Part shown: in pieces, positions 27,956 through 37,477 of the stretch
How positions within the stretch are numbered: position 1 is the first letter of the stretch
Layout of the letters: each line of letters starts with the position of its first letter
From: Corynebacterium resistens DSM 45100
GTDB taxonomy: Bacteria; Actinomycetota; Actinomycetes; Mycobacteriales; Mycobacteriaceae
Direction of reading: 5' to 3'
NCBI RefSeq assembly: GCF_000177535.2
Contig: NC_015673.1
Coordinates: 372,001 to 436,000, forward strand
Length of the DNA stretch: 64,000 nucleotides
The notes under the pieces: model-generated
Databases searched by the model: none
What the model saw: only the letters and a program-made list of their open reading frames with translations
What the model was told of the DNA's origin: nothing
Position numbers and translations under genes: made by a program

Positions 27956-28822
27956 ATGAATACCTCTGAAAAGACGATTGAACTGAACGATGGAAACCGC
28001 ATTCCCCAACTGGGATTGGGGGTATGGCAGTTAAATGATCAGGACACCTACACATCTGTTCGCGCGGCGATCAGCGCCGGGTACCGCCATATCGATACGG
28101 CAATGATTTATGGCAACGAGGAAGCAGTAGGGCGTGCAGTGGCCGATGCCATCGAAGCAGGGGACATCACGCGCGAGCAGTTGTTCATCACCACGAAGCT
28201 ATGGAACTCCGACCAAGAACGGGCCGCTGAAGCGATCGATGAATCCCTGGGCAAGCTGGGGCTTGAATACGTAGACCTTTATCTGATGCATTGGCCTTGC
28301 CCGGATCACGGCCAATACGTAGGTGCCTACAAGGACATGGTTGAAATCCAGCGTTCGGGTAAAGCTAAAAGCATTGGGGTGTGCAACTTCTACCAGAGTG
28401 CCCTCGATGAAATTATTGAGGCGACGGGCCACACGCCAGCGGTGAACCAGATCGAGATCCACCCCGGTTTCAGCCAGACGGTTCAGCGCTCCGATAATGC
28501 TCGCAGGGGAATTGTCACGGAAAGCTGGTCCCCGCTGGGGCAGGGGCAAAACCTTAAGGAACCGGTCATTGCAAACATCGCCGCCCGGCACAACGTCAGC
28601 CCCGCCCAGGTCATTATCGCCTGGCACATCAAGCGCGGTGACGTAGTTATTCCTCGTTCTTCTAACCCTCAGCGGGTAGAGGAAAACTTCCAGGTATGGA
28701 ACATCCAGCTTTCTGAAGCGGAGATTGAGGCGATCAATGTAATGGACCATCCGGATGGGCGAATTGGGCCAGATCCTCACTCCTTCCATGCTGGTACGCC
28801 AGCGGAAAAGATGGACGAGTAA
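27956..28822 (+). CDS. Aldo/keto reductase (AKR5-like, 2,5-diketo-gluconate reductase type)
   Basis: 288 residues from ATG 27956, preceded by GGAG. The AKR catalytic tetrad is visible: Asp and Tyr in IDTAMIYGNE, Lys in FITTKLWNSD and His in LYLMHWPCP. The NADPH-binding end IPRSSNPQRVEENFQVW is present. It reduces aldehydes and ketones with NADPH in the cytoplasm. It lies upstream of and parallel to an enoyl-CoA hydratase, with no evidence of a shared pathway. Confidence 0.92.
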   Translation: MNTSEKTIELNDGNRIPQLGLGVWQLNDQDTYTSVRAAISAGYRHIDTAMIYGNEEAVGRAVADAIEAGDITREQLFITTKLWNSDQERAAEAIDESLGKLGLEYVDLYLMHWPCPDHGQYVGAYKDMVEIQRSGKAKSIGVCNFYQSALDEIIEATGHTPAVNQIEIHPGFSQTVQRSDNARRGIVTESWSPLGQGQNLKEPVIANIAARHNVSPAQVIIAWHIKRGDVVIPRSSNPQRVEENFQVWNIQLSEAEIEAINVMDHPDGRIGPDPHSFHAGTPAEKMDE

Positions 28823-28889
28823 GCCTGGGATCGAGCGATAAACTCAAAACCCCGGGCGGGTGTCTCATCACACCACTAACGTGAACCGT

Positions 28890-29672
28890 ATGAATCAGCC
28901 ATCCCAGACCGATACTGTTCTCGTGGAGCAGCGGGGCGTCGTCACGATAATTACCCTGAACCGACCCGAAAGCCGCAATGCACTGCGGGAGCAAGAGTGC
29001 TTGGCGATGGCAGAGGCAGTCCGTGTTGCGGGGGAGCCGGCTGGGGAGGATAAGGCGAACCCTGATGCAACTGCGGCGCGGGCGGTACTCATTCGTGGCG
29101 AGGGGCCAGTATTTTGCGCGGGGGCGGACCTCAAGGGGGCGGTGTACGGCGATGATTTCGGCGGGGCGATCACGCAAATGCTGCAGACAATTGTGCGAGC
29201 TCCGATTCCTGTGATTGCTGATATTCAGGGGCCGGCTGTGGGTGCAGGTTGTCAGTTGGCTTTGGCGTGTGACTTGCGGATTTTTGGGGATGACGCCAAG
29301 GTCTGGATTCCCGCCGCTGACCATGGGCTGGCGCTGGATACGTGGACGCATGTGCGGGCGAAGGAATTGTTAGGCGGGGCTGTGGCTAGGAACCTGTTCC
29401 TGGGTTCGGCTTCCGTGGGGGTTGAGCAGGCGGTAGCGCTTGGTTTTGCAGTGAAGCGTGGTGACGCAGCTGCGGCGCTGGAATTCGCGGAAGATGTTGC
29501 CCGGAAGGCCCCGCTGACGCTGGCTTATAGCAAGGCGGTGCTGAACCACCCGGACCCCCACGGGGATGTGGAGTTGGATGCGATGTTCCGTGGTGTGTGG
29601 GCCAGCGAGGATGTGCAAGAAGCGCGCCGGGCGCGGGCGGAGAAACGCGCGCCGCGGTTCCATGGGCGATAG
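28890..29672 (+). CDS. Enoyl-CoA hydratase/isomerase family protein
   Basis: 260 residues from ATG 28890; an in-frame start at 28860 is also possible and neither has a strong ribosome site. Crotonase-fold signatures are LNRPESRNALREQ, the first oxyanion strand PVFCAGADLKGAVY, and GPAVGAGCQLALACDLRIFG for the second. The usual catalytic Glu of hydratases is not clear in the next helix (IPAADHGLALD), so the reaction could be another crotonase chemistry. The 3' half is distinctly GC-rich. Confidence 0.85.
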   Translation: MNQPSQTDTVLVEQRGVVTIITLNRPESRNALREQECLAMAEAVRVAGEPAGEDKANPDATAARAVLIRGEGPVFCAGADLKGAVYGDDFGGAITQMLQTIVRAPIPVIADIQGPAVGAGCQLALACDLRIFGDDAKVWIPAADHGLALDTWTHVRAKELLGGAVARNLFLGSASVGVEQAVALGFAVKRGDAAAALEFAEDVARKAPLTLAYSKAVLNHPDPHGDVELDAMFRGVWASEDVQEARRARAEKRAPRFHGR

Positions 29673-30147
29673 TGAGGCTGGTGGCGGATACTCCAGCTTT
29701 AGGGACAGCAGTCACAGTGGGGTCTGATGTAGACATCACGAAGGTGGTGTTCGTGGGGCATCAGCTCTGGACGTGACAAATCGGTGACGACCGAATAGTG
29801 GCTAAGGATCAACCAAAATCAACGAGGTGGGCGGGGTGAGGATTGGGCAGCCACGCTGTGAATAAAGTGCCACTACTGTCATGGCGCTAGGTGTCAACCA
29901 TGTCGCGACTCATCTGTCAATCAGTCGCGACTCATGGAGGGTTTCAGCTTTCTCGACTACCAGCGCACACGCACCCCGTTCCCATGTCCGTTCCCATGAA
30001 AAGTTGGCGCTCGTCCCATGAGGGGTGCCGAGCTGGTCGAATTGGAATTGGGGTGGGTACTATCCGATCCGTCGGACCCGCCCCACATTCTTGATATTTC
30101 GCTTTCGGTCCAGCATACATATGAACCTCGTCTGTCCCTTCGAGGGG
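29673..30147. other. Intergenic region with IS-end-like repeats
   Basis: 475 bases with no supportable gene. It holds the tandem 22-bp repeat at 29892-29935 and two close copies of CGTTCCCATG near 29980. It lies next to the IS110-type element and looks like IS debris. Confidence 0.6.
29892..29935 (+). repeat. Two tandem ~22-bp repeats resembling an IS481-type end
   Basis: TGTCAACCATGTCGCGACTC (29892-) is followed head to tail by a second copy, TGTCAATCA-GTCGCGACTC (29915-). The TGTCAAC...CGACTCAT form recalls terminal repeats of actinobacterial IS481 elements; no transposase is attached. Confidence 0.5.
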
Positions 30148-30265
30148 GTGTCCCTATGTTTTTGTCAAGTGTCGGGCCGATGTTGGCAAGTACAGTCTTG
30201 GGAGTAGTTTCTTAGGCGTGTCTAGGGGCCGGCCAGCGTGTGCTGGGCGGCTTTGTCTTTGGGCT

Positions 30266-31480
30266 TTATGCGGCGACGGGGCGTGGCGGGATTTCGCGGA
30301 AGAACTCCTTGTTTTTCAGCATCGCGTAGATGACATTGCATCGGCGTCGTGCCAGGCAGATGACTGCTGCGTTGTGGTGTTTTCCTTCAGCGCGTTTGCG
30401 TTCGTAATACCGCCGTGACGGTTCGTGGCTGCGGATAACCGCGAATGCGGGGTAGAATAAGGCGTTTTTCAGTCGTTTATTGCCTGACCGTGCTGGGAAC
30501 TCACCTCTGATCGACGAACCTGATCGTCTAGTGACGAGCGCTATTCCAGCATAAGCAGCTCAGTGGCCAGCACTATCGAAGTCGGAGCCATCACCGATCG
30601 CCAAAAGGATCTGCGCTGCGGTCAAGATAGCCGACTCTGGGCATCTTCGATCCAAGACCTCACAAAGAGGGACATCAGCGAGCATCTTTTCAACCTGTTC
30701 AGCGATGGTGTTTCGTTGCTCTTTGAGGGCCTTGATGTTTGCAGCCAGTTGAGGAATTACTAACTCGGCGGCATCGCTTCCAGGCACGGTGACTGTTTGA
30801 GCTTTCAGCGCTGCAAAAATGTCGTCTACCAGCGGGGTGGGGTCTTTACGTGTGCGCTTGATCATCCAGTTCAACACTCGTTGGTATCCGGCTCTTTTTA
30901 GCCCCTGCGGTCCCTTGTAATGGATCAGTAATTTCAGGATCGGCGTGCGAGTCAGGGTGCTACCAGCAAAAACTCGTTCCAGGCTGGGGTAGATCTGGGT
31001 GAGGATACTGCGAAGCCGATTGACAGTGCGAGTGCAATCGCGGGCGATGTCATCATCGAAGCCGGACAGCATCTTTAGGGCGGAGAGTACCTCATCATTG
31101 CGGTCGACGGCACGTAGCGTGTGGGGCATTGTGCGGGCGGTGTCGGCGATGATGAATGCGTCGCGTTTGTCTGTTTTTGCACGTCCGGGATAGAGATCTG
31201 CAGTTTTGCGCATCGCAAGATCTGGCAGGTATCCGACTTCGCAACTGCAGTCCCGGGCTACAGCAATCGGTAGTGCGCCGATGGTGTTGGGTTGGTCGAC
31301 GATTACGAGTACGGTGCCAAGCTTTTGTAGCTGGTGAAAAACGCCTGCTAGTTCGGATTCGAGTTGAGGCAACGGTTTGTTGAAGACCTTGTTGCCATCA
31401 CGGTCTAAGGCGCAGGCGTGGTGTTCAGATTTGCCGACGTCTAGACCAAGGAATATGTCGATGGAATGCTCCGGAGACAT
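30266..31480 (-). pseudogene. IS110-family transposase with one in-frame TGA
   Basis: The open part (306 residues from ATG 31480, good AGGAGC site) holds the RuvC-like DEDD domain: FLGLDVGKSEHHACAL, VIVDQPNTIG, AKTDKRDAFIIADTA. It also holds the start of the C-terminal domain, LLAIGDGSDFDSAGH. TGA at 30560-30562 interrupts it. The same frame continues for 97 codons (AAYAGIALVTRRSGSSIRGE...GNKRLKNALFYPAF) to TAA 30266, which is the Transposase_20 domain with its conserved Ser. The stop removes that essential domain. Everything else is in frame, so decay is recent. Confidence 0.88.
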
Positions 31481-31708
31481 GATGAGCTCCTAGAAAACGA
31501 GATGGGTATGGCGTTGTTCCAGTCGCTGGCGTCATGACCTTCGTTGCAAGCACCCACGTTACAAAGAGACCTAGTTTGAAACTGGCCGTGTCCCTATCAG
31601 CTGTCATCGAAAGCCCTGGAACCCGGCGACAGCACCCCCCGGATTATGGAAACTACAGGGCAAGTAAGCCATACCGGGACCAGCGACCATCCCCATTATC
31701 AGGGACAC
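31481..31708 (-). ncRNA. Candidate IS110 bridge RNA region
   Basis: About 228 non-coding bases lie between the proposed left end and the transposase start. GTGTCCCTGAT (minus strand, 31708-31698) and CTGATAGGGACAC (minus strand, 31600-31588) are complementary, so this part can fold. The same GTGTCCCT motif recurs at the far end (30148). IS110 elements encode a bridge RNA from this position whose loops pair with element ends. No covariance test was possible. Confidence 0.4.
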
Positions 31709-31764
31709 TCACAAGGTAACGGAGAAGGGTGCCCCCGCAAACAACGCCGATCTCGGTGCCCGCG

Positions 31765-33537
31765 TTAATCGCGTCCCGAACTGATTTTCCACCCGCGTGC
31801 TGCTTTGCGTTGCTGCCAGAAGTGACGGTAGATACCGGGGACATCGGAAAGCTCAGAATGCGTGCCTAGCTGGCTGACTTGCCCGTGTTCATCCAAGACT
31901 ACGATTTGATCAGCAGATTTGATTGTATCCAGCTTATGGGCGATGACAATGAAAGTAGATTGCTCCCGTAGCTCGTCCATCGCAGCAAGAATGTTTGCCT
32001 CATTTTCTGCATCGAGCGCGGAGGTCGCCTCATCAAAGAGTACAATCGGCGCTTGCTTGAGAAGCGCGCGAGCTACAGATACGCGCTGGCGTTCACCACC
32101 GGATAGAAGCCGCCCGCCTTCACCAACAGGAGTATGCCACCCTAGGCGGTTGGCAATAGAAGTCACGCCTGAAAGATCAGCTGCGCGGAAGACTTCCTCA
32201 TCGGAGGCGTCGGGACGACCAACGCGGATATTAGCGATTAACGAGTCGTCGAAGAGGTAGACATCCTGAAAGACCATGGACAGCCTGGACATTAACTGTT
32301 CGGTTCCAAGCTCGCGGATATCTACGCCGTCAACCATCACCGCCCCGGAATCTACATCCCAGAATCGCGAAATAAGGCGCGCAATTGTGGTCTTTCCGGA
32401 GCCAGAAGGACCGACAATGGCGGTAACGGTGCCTGGTCGAGCATGGAAAGTGACATCTACCAATACTGGTTTATCGCCGTATCCAAACGTGACATTACGC
32501 AGCTCTACACTTCCCGAACCATCGCCTAGGCGCGGAGTAGTGGGTTCCGGTAGGGAAGGGGCATCGGTGATGAGCTCAGTTTCTGTGAGCGCGATACGGC
32601 CGGCGTCTAAACCGACGAAAGAAGAACCAAGCTGCTCAAGTGTGCGGGTAAACCTCAAGCTGATTCCGATGATCGCAATTGCTTCTAGTGGCGATAGGGC
32701 GCCTTCAACGGCAACATCCGCGGAGACCATAATGAGAGCCACGATGAAGATCTGCACTACTATGCCGTTGAGTAGCAAAGCTAATGTGGATACCCAAAGC
32801 TCGCGTATTCGTGCTTTATGGTCGATTTCTAGCGCTTGCTCTAGTGGCGCAAAAACTTGTGATTGTCCTGCCGCGCGCAGGGCTGGTTGACGGTTAGCAA
32901 ATTCTACGATGCGTTGGGAGAGCTCTTTACTCGGCCCCAGTGTGCGGTTCGATGCTTTCTCACGAATCCATGCAGCCAACTGCATCACCACGAGCGCCAA
33001 TGGTGCGATGATAAGAAGGACCAAGCCCAGCTTCGGGTTCCAGAAACACGCTCCTACTAACAAGGTGACAAGTGCCGCGCTATCGCGGTATACCGTTCCT
33101 TGAATATGCGCAATGGTCTCGGCCGCCACCATAAAGCGATCTGAAACGAGGCGAGATAGGCCGCCAGTATTAGCCGGTACGAACCAGCCGAGCGGTAGCG
33201 TTGCTAATTTATCGCCCACAGTCGTGTGCGCGGTTCGGATGAAATCCAAGGCCGTGTGGTAAGAGGCCATGGTTGCGAAAAATCGTAGCGCAAAAGCTAC
33301 GAGCGCAATTGCCAAAAGCGTCCACATCCATGGTGCGATCGTCGTATCCCCATCGAGTGCCTTTGTAAGTGGCACGAGCGTGAGAACGGCGAGGCCGTCA
33401 AGCACGCCCACGATAAGAGATAGACAAGCATACCTTTTATTGAGCTTATGGCCTACAGGACCTTGCAGCTTTTTGACACTGCAAGTGAGTAGCGGATCAC
33501 GAAGACGCGAACTAGCAGGCGTAGTGGCATTAGACAT
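31765..33537 (-). CDS. Fused ABC half-transporter, IrtB/YbtQ-like
   Basis: 590 residues: six membrane helices (about 35-310) followed by an ATPase domain with IVGPSGSGKTT (Walker A), LLSGGERQRVSVARALL (signature), IVLFDEATSALD (Walker B) and VIAHKL. Although built like an exporter, such heterodimers (IrtAB, YbtPQ) import ferric siderophores. It is the last gene of the five-gene operon behind the DtxR box and overlaps the preceding half-transporter by eight bases, so they form the heterodimer. The N-terminal siderophore-interacting (FAD) domain of IrtA is absent. Confidence 0.85.
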   Translation of the reverse strand: MSNATTPASSRLRDPLLTCSVKKLQGPVGHKLNKRYACLSLIVGVLDGLAVLTLVPLTKALDGDTTIAPWMWTLLAIALVAFALRFFATMASYHTALDFIRTAHTTVGDKLATLPLGWFVPANTGGLSRLVSDRFMVAAETIAHIQGTVYRDSAALVTLLVGACFWNPKLGLVLLIIAPLALVVMQLAAWIREKASNRTLGPSKELSQRIVEFANRQPALRAAGQSQVFAPLEQALEIDHKARIRELWVSTLALLLNGIVVQIFIVALIMVSADVAVEGALSPLEAIAIIGISLRFTRTLEQLGSSFVGLDAGRIALTETELITDAPSLPEPTTPRLGDGSGSVELRNVTFGYGDKPVLVDVTFHARPGTVTAIVGPSGSGKTTIARLISRFWDVDSGAVMVDGVDIRELGTEQLMSRLSMVFQDVYLFDDSLIANIRVGRPDASDEEVFRAADLSGVTSIANRLGWHTPVGEGGRLLSGGERQRVSVARALLKQAPIVLFDEATSALDAENEANILAAMDELREQSTFIVIAHKLDTIKSADQIVVLDEHGQVSQLGTHSELSDVPGIYRHFWQQRKAARGWKISSGRD

Positions 33538-35278
33538 GAGAATTATCCTTCATAGGCTTGAGGCAGATTATTTGGTCTGCGCCTTGGATGGACTCCGGCT
33601 TGTGGGCGATGACTAAGACGGTCTTGCCTCTGACGAGTGTGGCTAGAGCTGCTTGAATTTCTGCTTCGCAGTCAGGATCAGTTGCCGCAGTAGCTTCATC
33701 CAGGATCAAGATTGGGGCATTGGTAACAATTGCCCGGGCAATAGAAATGCGTTGCTGTTGTCCACCGGATAAAGAGATGTCCTCACCAACAACGGTGTCG
33801 AGCCCAGCCGGTAAAGCGCGAATATCAGCAGCTATGTGCGCAGCCTCTGCAGCTTGCCAGATCTCTTCATCGCGGGCTTCTGGGCGTGCAAGGCGAATGT
33901 TTTCCCGAATACTCATACGCAGTAGGTGAGGATCTTGTAAGACGAAAGCCACAGTGCGGTACAAACTGTCGAAAGTGAGATCACGGATATCCACGTGGTT
34001 GATAGTGATTGTGCCCGAATCTGGATCCTGGAAACGCGCCAGCATCGTTGCTGCTGTGGATTTGCCAGCCCCGGAGAGGCCAATCAATGCCGTGACAGTG
34101 CCTGCTTTTAGTTGCGCAGAAAAGTCTTGGAGGACTGGTGTGTCTGGGGCGTAGCTAAAGCTGACCTGATGGAACTCCACCTCCATGTCTTGACTATTGG
34201 CATCGAGGCTCTTTTGGCCTTCTTTCACGTGGGAAATTGTCATGACTTCATCAAGGCGCAACGCCGCATTGCCAGCGAGCTGGTAAGACCACATCATTTG
34301 GCCGACGGTTTGAATCGTGCCCGGGAGCACCAGCGCAATTAACGTTGTTGCGATGACTTCAGCGACCGTGACATAGTCAGCAGCTATCAGCAGGGAACCG
34401 ACTCCTACATTGATAAGGATGAGGACAGGAACCGCCACCACAGACTCTGAGATTGCGCTAACACGCAGAAGAGGACGTACCCACTCGTAATAGAATTCCG
34501 CGAATTTTTGGGCAGCTTCGCGATATCGAGCGTGGGCTTTGCCAACGGTGCCGAAAGCCTTGATGACGGAAATACCTTCGGAGAACTCCACCGCAGTCGC
34601 AGAGACCTCACCCAGATAATTATCCATTTCCGCAGTTTTTGTGCCCATATCTTTCATTGAATACGCTTGGATTGCTAGGAAAATGGGCACAGTGGCAATA
34701 GAAAGAAGACCAAGGCGCCAATCCAAGATAAAGGCATAAACCAGAAGCGCGAGGGGCGTAAAGATCGCGGCGACCTTCTCTACAGGAGCGTGGGCTGTCA
34801 AGGTGTGCAGAGTTAACGTATCGTCCTCGACGGCTTTGCGAACTTTGCCGGAATTAGTCTGGCTAAACCACGAGAGTGGTGCTTTCGCAATAGCGGTAAT
34901 AATTCGGCGCCGGTTAATCCCCACCAGCTTAGCATCAGCGAAGTGGGTGATCGCAAGGGCAAGGAAATAGAAGAATAGCTGGCCCAAAAAAGTAGCAAGT
35001 AGCCATTTCACAATGGACGCGACGTCATCAGTATTGCCGTCAACTAGAGCATTTCCCAGTGCCACCAACGCGACGTAGGGTGCTACGGCGAGTACCGAGG
35101 ATATAAGCGCGAGAAACTGTGCGAAGTAGATGGTTGTTTGCACTGGGGCCAGTAGCTTTTTTAGAGCGACCTGGCCGGCTTTTAGTTTTGCGCGAGCCTC
35201 TTCTGCCGGTGACGCACCGTGTGATTCTGGTGCGTGGGTTCCGCTTGATTCTGTGGAACTCTGTTTTATTTCAGACAT
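33530..35278 (-). CDS. Fused ABC half-transporter, IrtA/YbtP-like
   Basis: 582 residues from ATG 35278 (MSEIKQSS...), chosen because GAGAAAG precedes it; the frame runs upstream into the ATPase gene. Six helices (about 55-330) are followed by an ATPase domain: LIGLSGAGKST (Walker A, with Leu for Pro/Asn), SLSGGQQQRISIARAIV, ILILDEATAATDP and VIAHKPESI. Asp in ATAATDP replaces the usual SALD pattern. It pairs with the following gene. The ECF genes upstream and the iron box support ferric-siderophore import over drug export. Confidence 0.85.
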   Translation of the reverse strand: MSEIKQSSTESSGTHAPESHGASPAEEARAKLKAGQVALKKLLAPVQTTIYFAQFLALISSVLAVAPYVALVALGNALVDGNTDDVASIVKWLLATFLGQLFFYFLALAITHFADAKLVGINRRRIITAIAKAPLSWFSQTNSGKVRKAVEDDTLTLHTLTAHAPVEKVAAIFTPLALLVYAFILDWRLGLLSIATVPIFLAIQAYSMKDMGTKTAEMDNYLGEVSATAVEFSEGISVIKAFGTVGKAHARYREAAQKFAEFYYEWVRPLLRVSAISESVVAVPVLILINVGVGSLLIAADYVTVAEVIATTLIALVLPGTIQTVGQMMWSYQLAGNAALRLDEVMTISHVKEGQKSLDANSQDMEVEFHQVSFSYAPDTPVLQDFSAQLKAGTVTALIGLSGAGKSTAATMLARFQDPDSGTITINHVDIRDLTFDSLYRTVAFVLQDPHLLRMSIRENIRLARPEARDEEIWQAAEAAHIAADIRALPAGLDTVVGEDISLSGGQQQRISIARAIVTNAPILILDEATAATDPDCEAEIQAALATLVRGKTVLVIAHKPESIQGADQIICLKPMKDNSHV

Positions 35279-35285
35279 TTCTTTC

Positions 35286-36755
35286 TCAATTCTTGTTGAT
35301 GTCAGTAATATCGATGATTCTGGTGACTGATTCTTGGATGAATTCGTGGTCATGGGTGATGACGATGACCACTGCTCCGCTTGCTGCAAGAGATCGAAGC
35401 AGCGCAGAGATGGATTGCAGTTGGCGCCAGCCCACGCCAGAGGTAGGTTCATCGAAGATGTAGACCTCTGCTTGCTTGGCTTGGGCTGAAGCTATGGCTA
35501 AGCGTTGCCGTTGCCCACCGGACAGAGACTGCGGATGCCGTTGGGCCATTCCTGCCAGATCGAGGCGATGGAGAATCTCATTGACATCGATGTGGTCCCG
35601 CTTCTTCTTTGCCAGTCCGAGCGTGACTTCCTCTTCGGTGGTGGCTGCGAATAATTGGCGGCCAACATCTTGCATCACCATGTACGCGGCACGTCTGCGG
35701 GCAGCCGCTCCTACTCGTTTGCTGTTCAAACGGAGATTACCGCCGCGTTTGGGAGAAGCAAGACCACAAATGATCCTGGCGAGGGTGGTTTTTCCAGCGC
35801 CGTTGGGCCCGATTAAGGCGGTGACTTCGCCGCTGGGGAAAAATGCGTGGTCAATGTTTAGCACCTCATGCGTGCCATAAGAAAAACAGATGTTGCTTAA
35901 CTCGAGTCCGCTCCGCTGGGGATCGGCGTTTTCGAGCGTGGGTGGTACCGGCACGCTCGCGGGCAGGGGAACGTGGTGTAAGCTGCGTAGCCCCAATTGT
36001 TTGCGTTCGGGTTCGTCTAAGGAATAAAACTCCTGAGCGTGGAAACTCCGCGTTATTTTTCCCTGAGTCAAGTAAATGACTTGGTCAGCGATATCCTTTA
36101 AGAAAAAGAGGCGGTGATCAGCGATAATGATCGTTGTGCCTAATTCCTTCAAGCGGTGTAGCACGCGTGCAAGAATATCGATGCTTTCCATGGAGAGATT
36201 GGACGTGGGTTCATCGAGAAGCACGAGACTGCCCGGGGACACAAGCGCGCATGCGCATGCCACGGTTTGTAACTGTCCACCGGATAATTCTTTGAATCGC
36301 CGGCCCCGAAGATCGTTAATGCCTAGTAGCTCGACCGCTGATTGAATCCTCGACTCAATTTCTGTGGGATCCACACCAAGGTTTTCTAGCCCGAAGGCCA
36401 ATTCTGCATTGACGCTTTCAGTGAAGAATTGTGTCCTTGGATTCTGGAATACTGAGGCGCTGAACTCGATGGCTCGGAACAACGGTTCTTCCGTAGGGTT
36501 AAAAGCCTGTTCATCCTTTATAATAGTGATGGTGCCTAGTAGCTCTCCTGGATTGAAATGGGGGATGAGCCCGTTGATCAACTTGAGTACCGTGGACTTT
36601 CCCGATCCGGAATCACCGGTAATCAGTAGGCACTGTCCTGGAGAGACAGAAAAAGACACATCAGATACACCTTGAATGCCTGGCCGAGCGCCCGATGGAT
36701 ATGTAAAAGAAACGTTGTGGGCGTTTACACTGGCTGCGATACCGCCTTCGTTCAT
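35286..36755 (-). CDS. ECF transporter double ATPase (EcfA-EcfA' fusion)
   Basis: 489 residues with two complete ABC ATPase domains in tandem. The first has ITGDSGSGKST, LSGGQLQTVAC and LVLLDEPTSNLS; the second has LIGPNGAGKTT, LSGGQRQRLAIAS and VYIFDEPTSGVG. Fused EcfA pairs power energy-coupling-factor importers together with EcfT and an S component, both encoded immediately upstream. ATGA overlap with the EcfT stop shows translational coupling. The start at 36755 follows the overlap. Confidence 0.92.
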   Translation of the reverse strand: MNEGGIAASVNAHNVSFTYPSGARPGIQGVSDVSFSVSPGQCLLITGDSGSGKSTVLKLINGLIPHFNPGELLGTITIIKDEQAFNPTEEPLFRAIEFSASVFQNPRTQFFTESVNAELAFGLENLGVDPTEIESRIQSAVELLGINDLRGRRFKELSGGQLQTVACACALVSPGSLVLLDEPTSNLSMESIDILARVLHRLKELGTTIIIADHRLFFLKDIADQVIYLTQGKITRSFHAQEFYSLDEPERKQLGLRSLHHVPLPASVPVPPTLENADPQRSGLELSNICFSYGTHEVLNIDHAFFPSGEVTALIGPNGAGKTTLARIICGLASPKRGGNLRLNSKRVGAAARRRAAYMVMQDVGRQLFAATTEEEVTLGLAKKKRDHIDVNEILHRLDLAGMAQRHPQSLSGGQRQRLAIASAQAKQAEVYIFDEPTSGVGWRQLQSISALLRSLAASGAVVIVITHDHEFIQESVTRIIDITDINKN

Positions 36756-37477
36756 AAGTGGACCTCAATGGGAAGCCAGACAGAGGCAACAACGAGGCCC
36801 AACCCAGCTAGTGCAGTTGCATCGACAAGCTTGAAGGAAAGATCGGCGGTGGTGGTCGGGCGTATGGGGCCTCCCAATCCGCGGACAAGAGCGGAGGCAG
36901 CGAGCTCATCACCAGCGCGGACGACGGCGCCTAATAAGGGGATGATCAGCATCGCGGACGATTGTGTGGGCTGTGTGATCCAGCTTTTTACTCCAGGCTG
37001 GAGACCCCGAAGGATCATGGCATCGCGGATGGCTTTGGCTTCTGCCACGATGATCGGCAAAACGCGCAGGAATACCGCGGGTGGAATGGTGGCCCAGCCT
37101 GGTAAACGCAGGTCTCGCAGTGCTGAGGTCAACGTGGATGGTGTGAGAGTGAGCAAGCCGAATGTGCCGATGGACATGCTGATGACAAAACGGCTTAGCC
37201 ACGAAAAAATTGCTGCTGAAAAAGCGAAAAATGTGGAGCCAGGAAGCTGTAATAGGCTCCAATACCATAGATAGGATAATGCAAAAGCGAACAGGCAAAT
37301 AAGACCATAGTGTGGCTTTACTGTAGCTAGTGCAATGGAGCTGAAGGCGATAGAAATCAGCAGTGTCGGTAGGTGGCCGTGGCTGAGAGCTACCGCATTG
37401 ATTACTAGAACAGAAAGCAGCACGGTCCGTGGATCGATCGAAGATCGACGAAGCACGCCCTGTTTTTGCAGGCTCAC
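36752..37477 (-). CDS. ECF transporter T component (EcfT)
   Basis: 241 residues. About five membrane helices are grouped at 15-110 and at the C-terminus. The coupling helices carry the EcfT signatures: LRDLRLPGWATIPPAVFLRVLPIIVAEAKAIRDAMILRG (with the A-R-G-like motif MILRG) and the second, SALVRGLGGP. It links the S component to the fused ATPase. It overlaps both neighbours by four bases. Confidence 0.88.
   Translation of the reverse strand: MSLQKQGVLRRSSIDPRTVLLSVLVINAVALSHGHLPTLLISIAFSSIALATVKPHYGLICLFAFALSYLWYWSLLQLPGSTFFAFSAAIFSWLSRFVISMSIGTFGLLTLTPSTLTSALRDLRLPGWATIPPAVFLRVLPIIVAEAKAIRDAMILRGLQPGVKSWITQPTQSSAMLIIPLLGAVVRAGDELAASALVRGLGGPIRPTTTADLSFKLVDATALAGLGLVVASVWLPIEVHL

Larger units (their letters stand above)
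30148..31708 (-). mobile_element. IS110-family element, inactivated (boundaries tentative)
   Basis: The core is the transposase frame at 30266-31480. The 10-bp motif GTGTCCCTAT at 30148 on the plus strand and its inverted relative ATCAGGGACAC ending at 31708 flank the gene and are proposed as ends. Size (about 1.56 kb), lack of long inverted repeats, and a non-coding region of about 200 bases before the gene fit the IS110 family. The exact ends need comparison with other copies. Confidence 0.65.
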
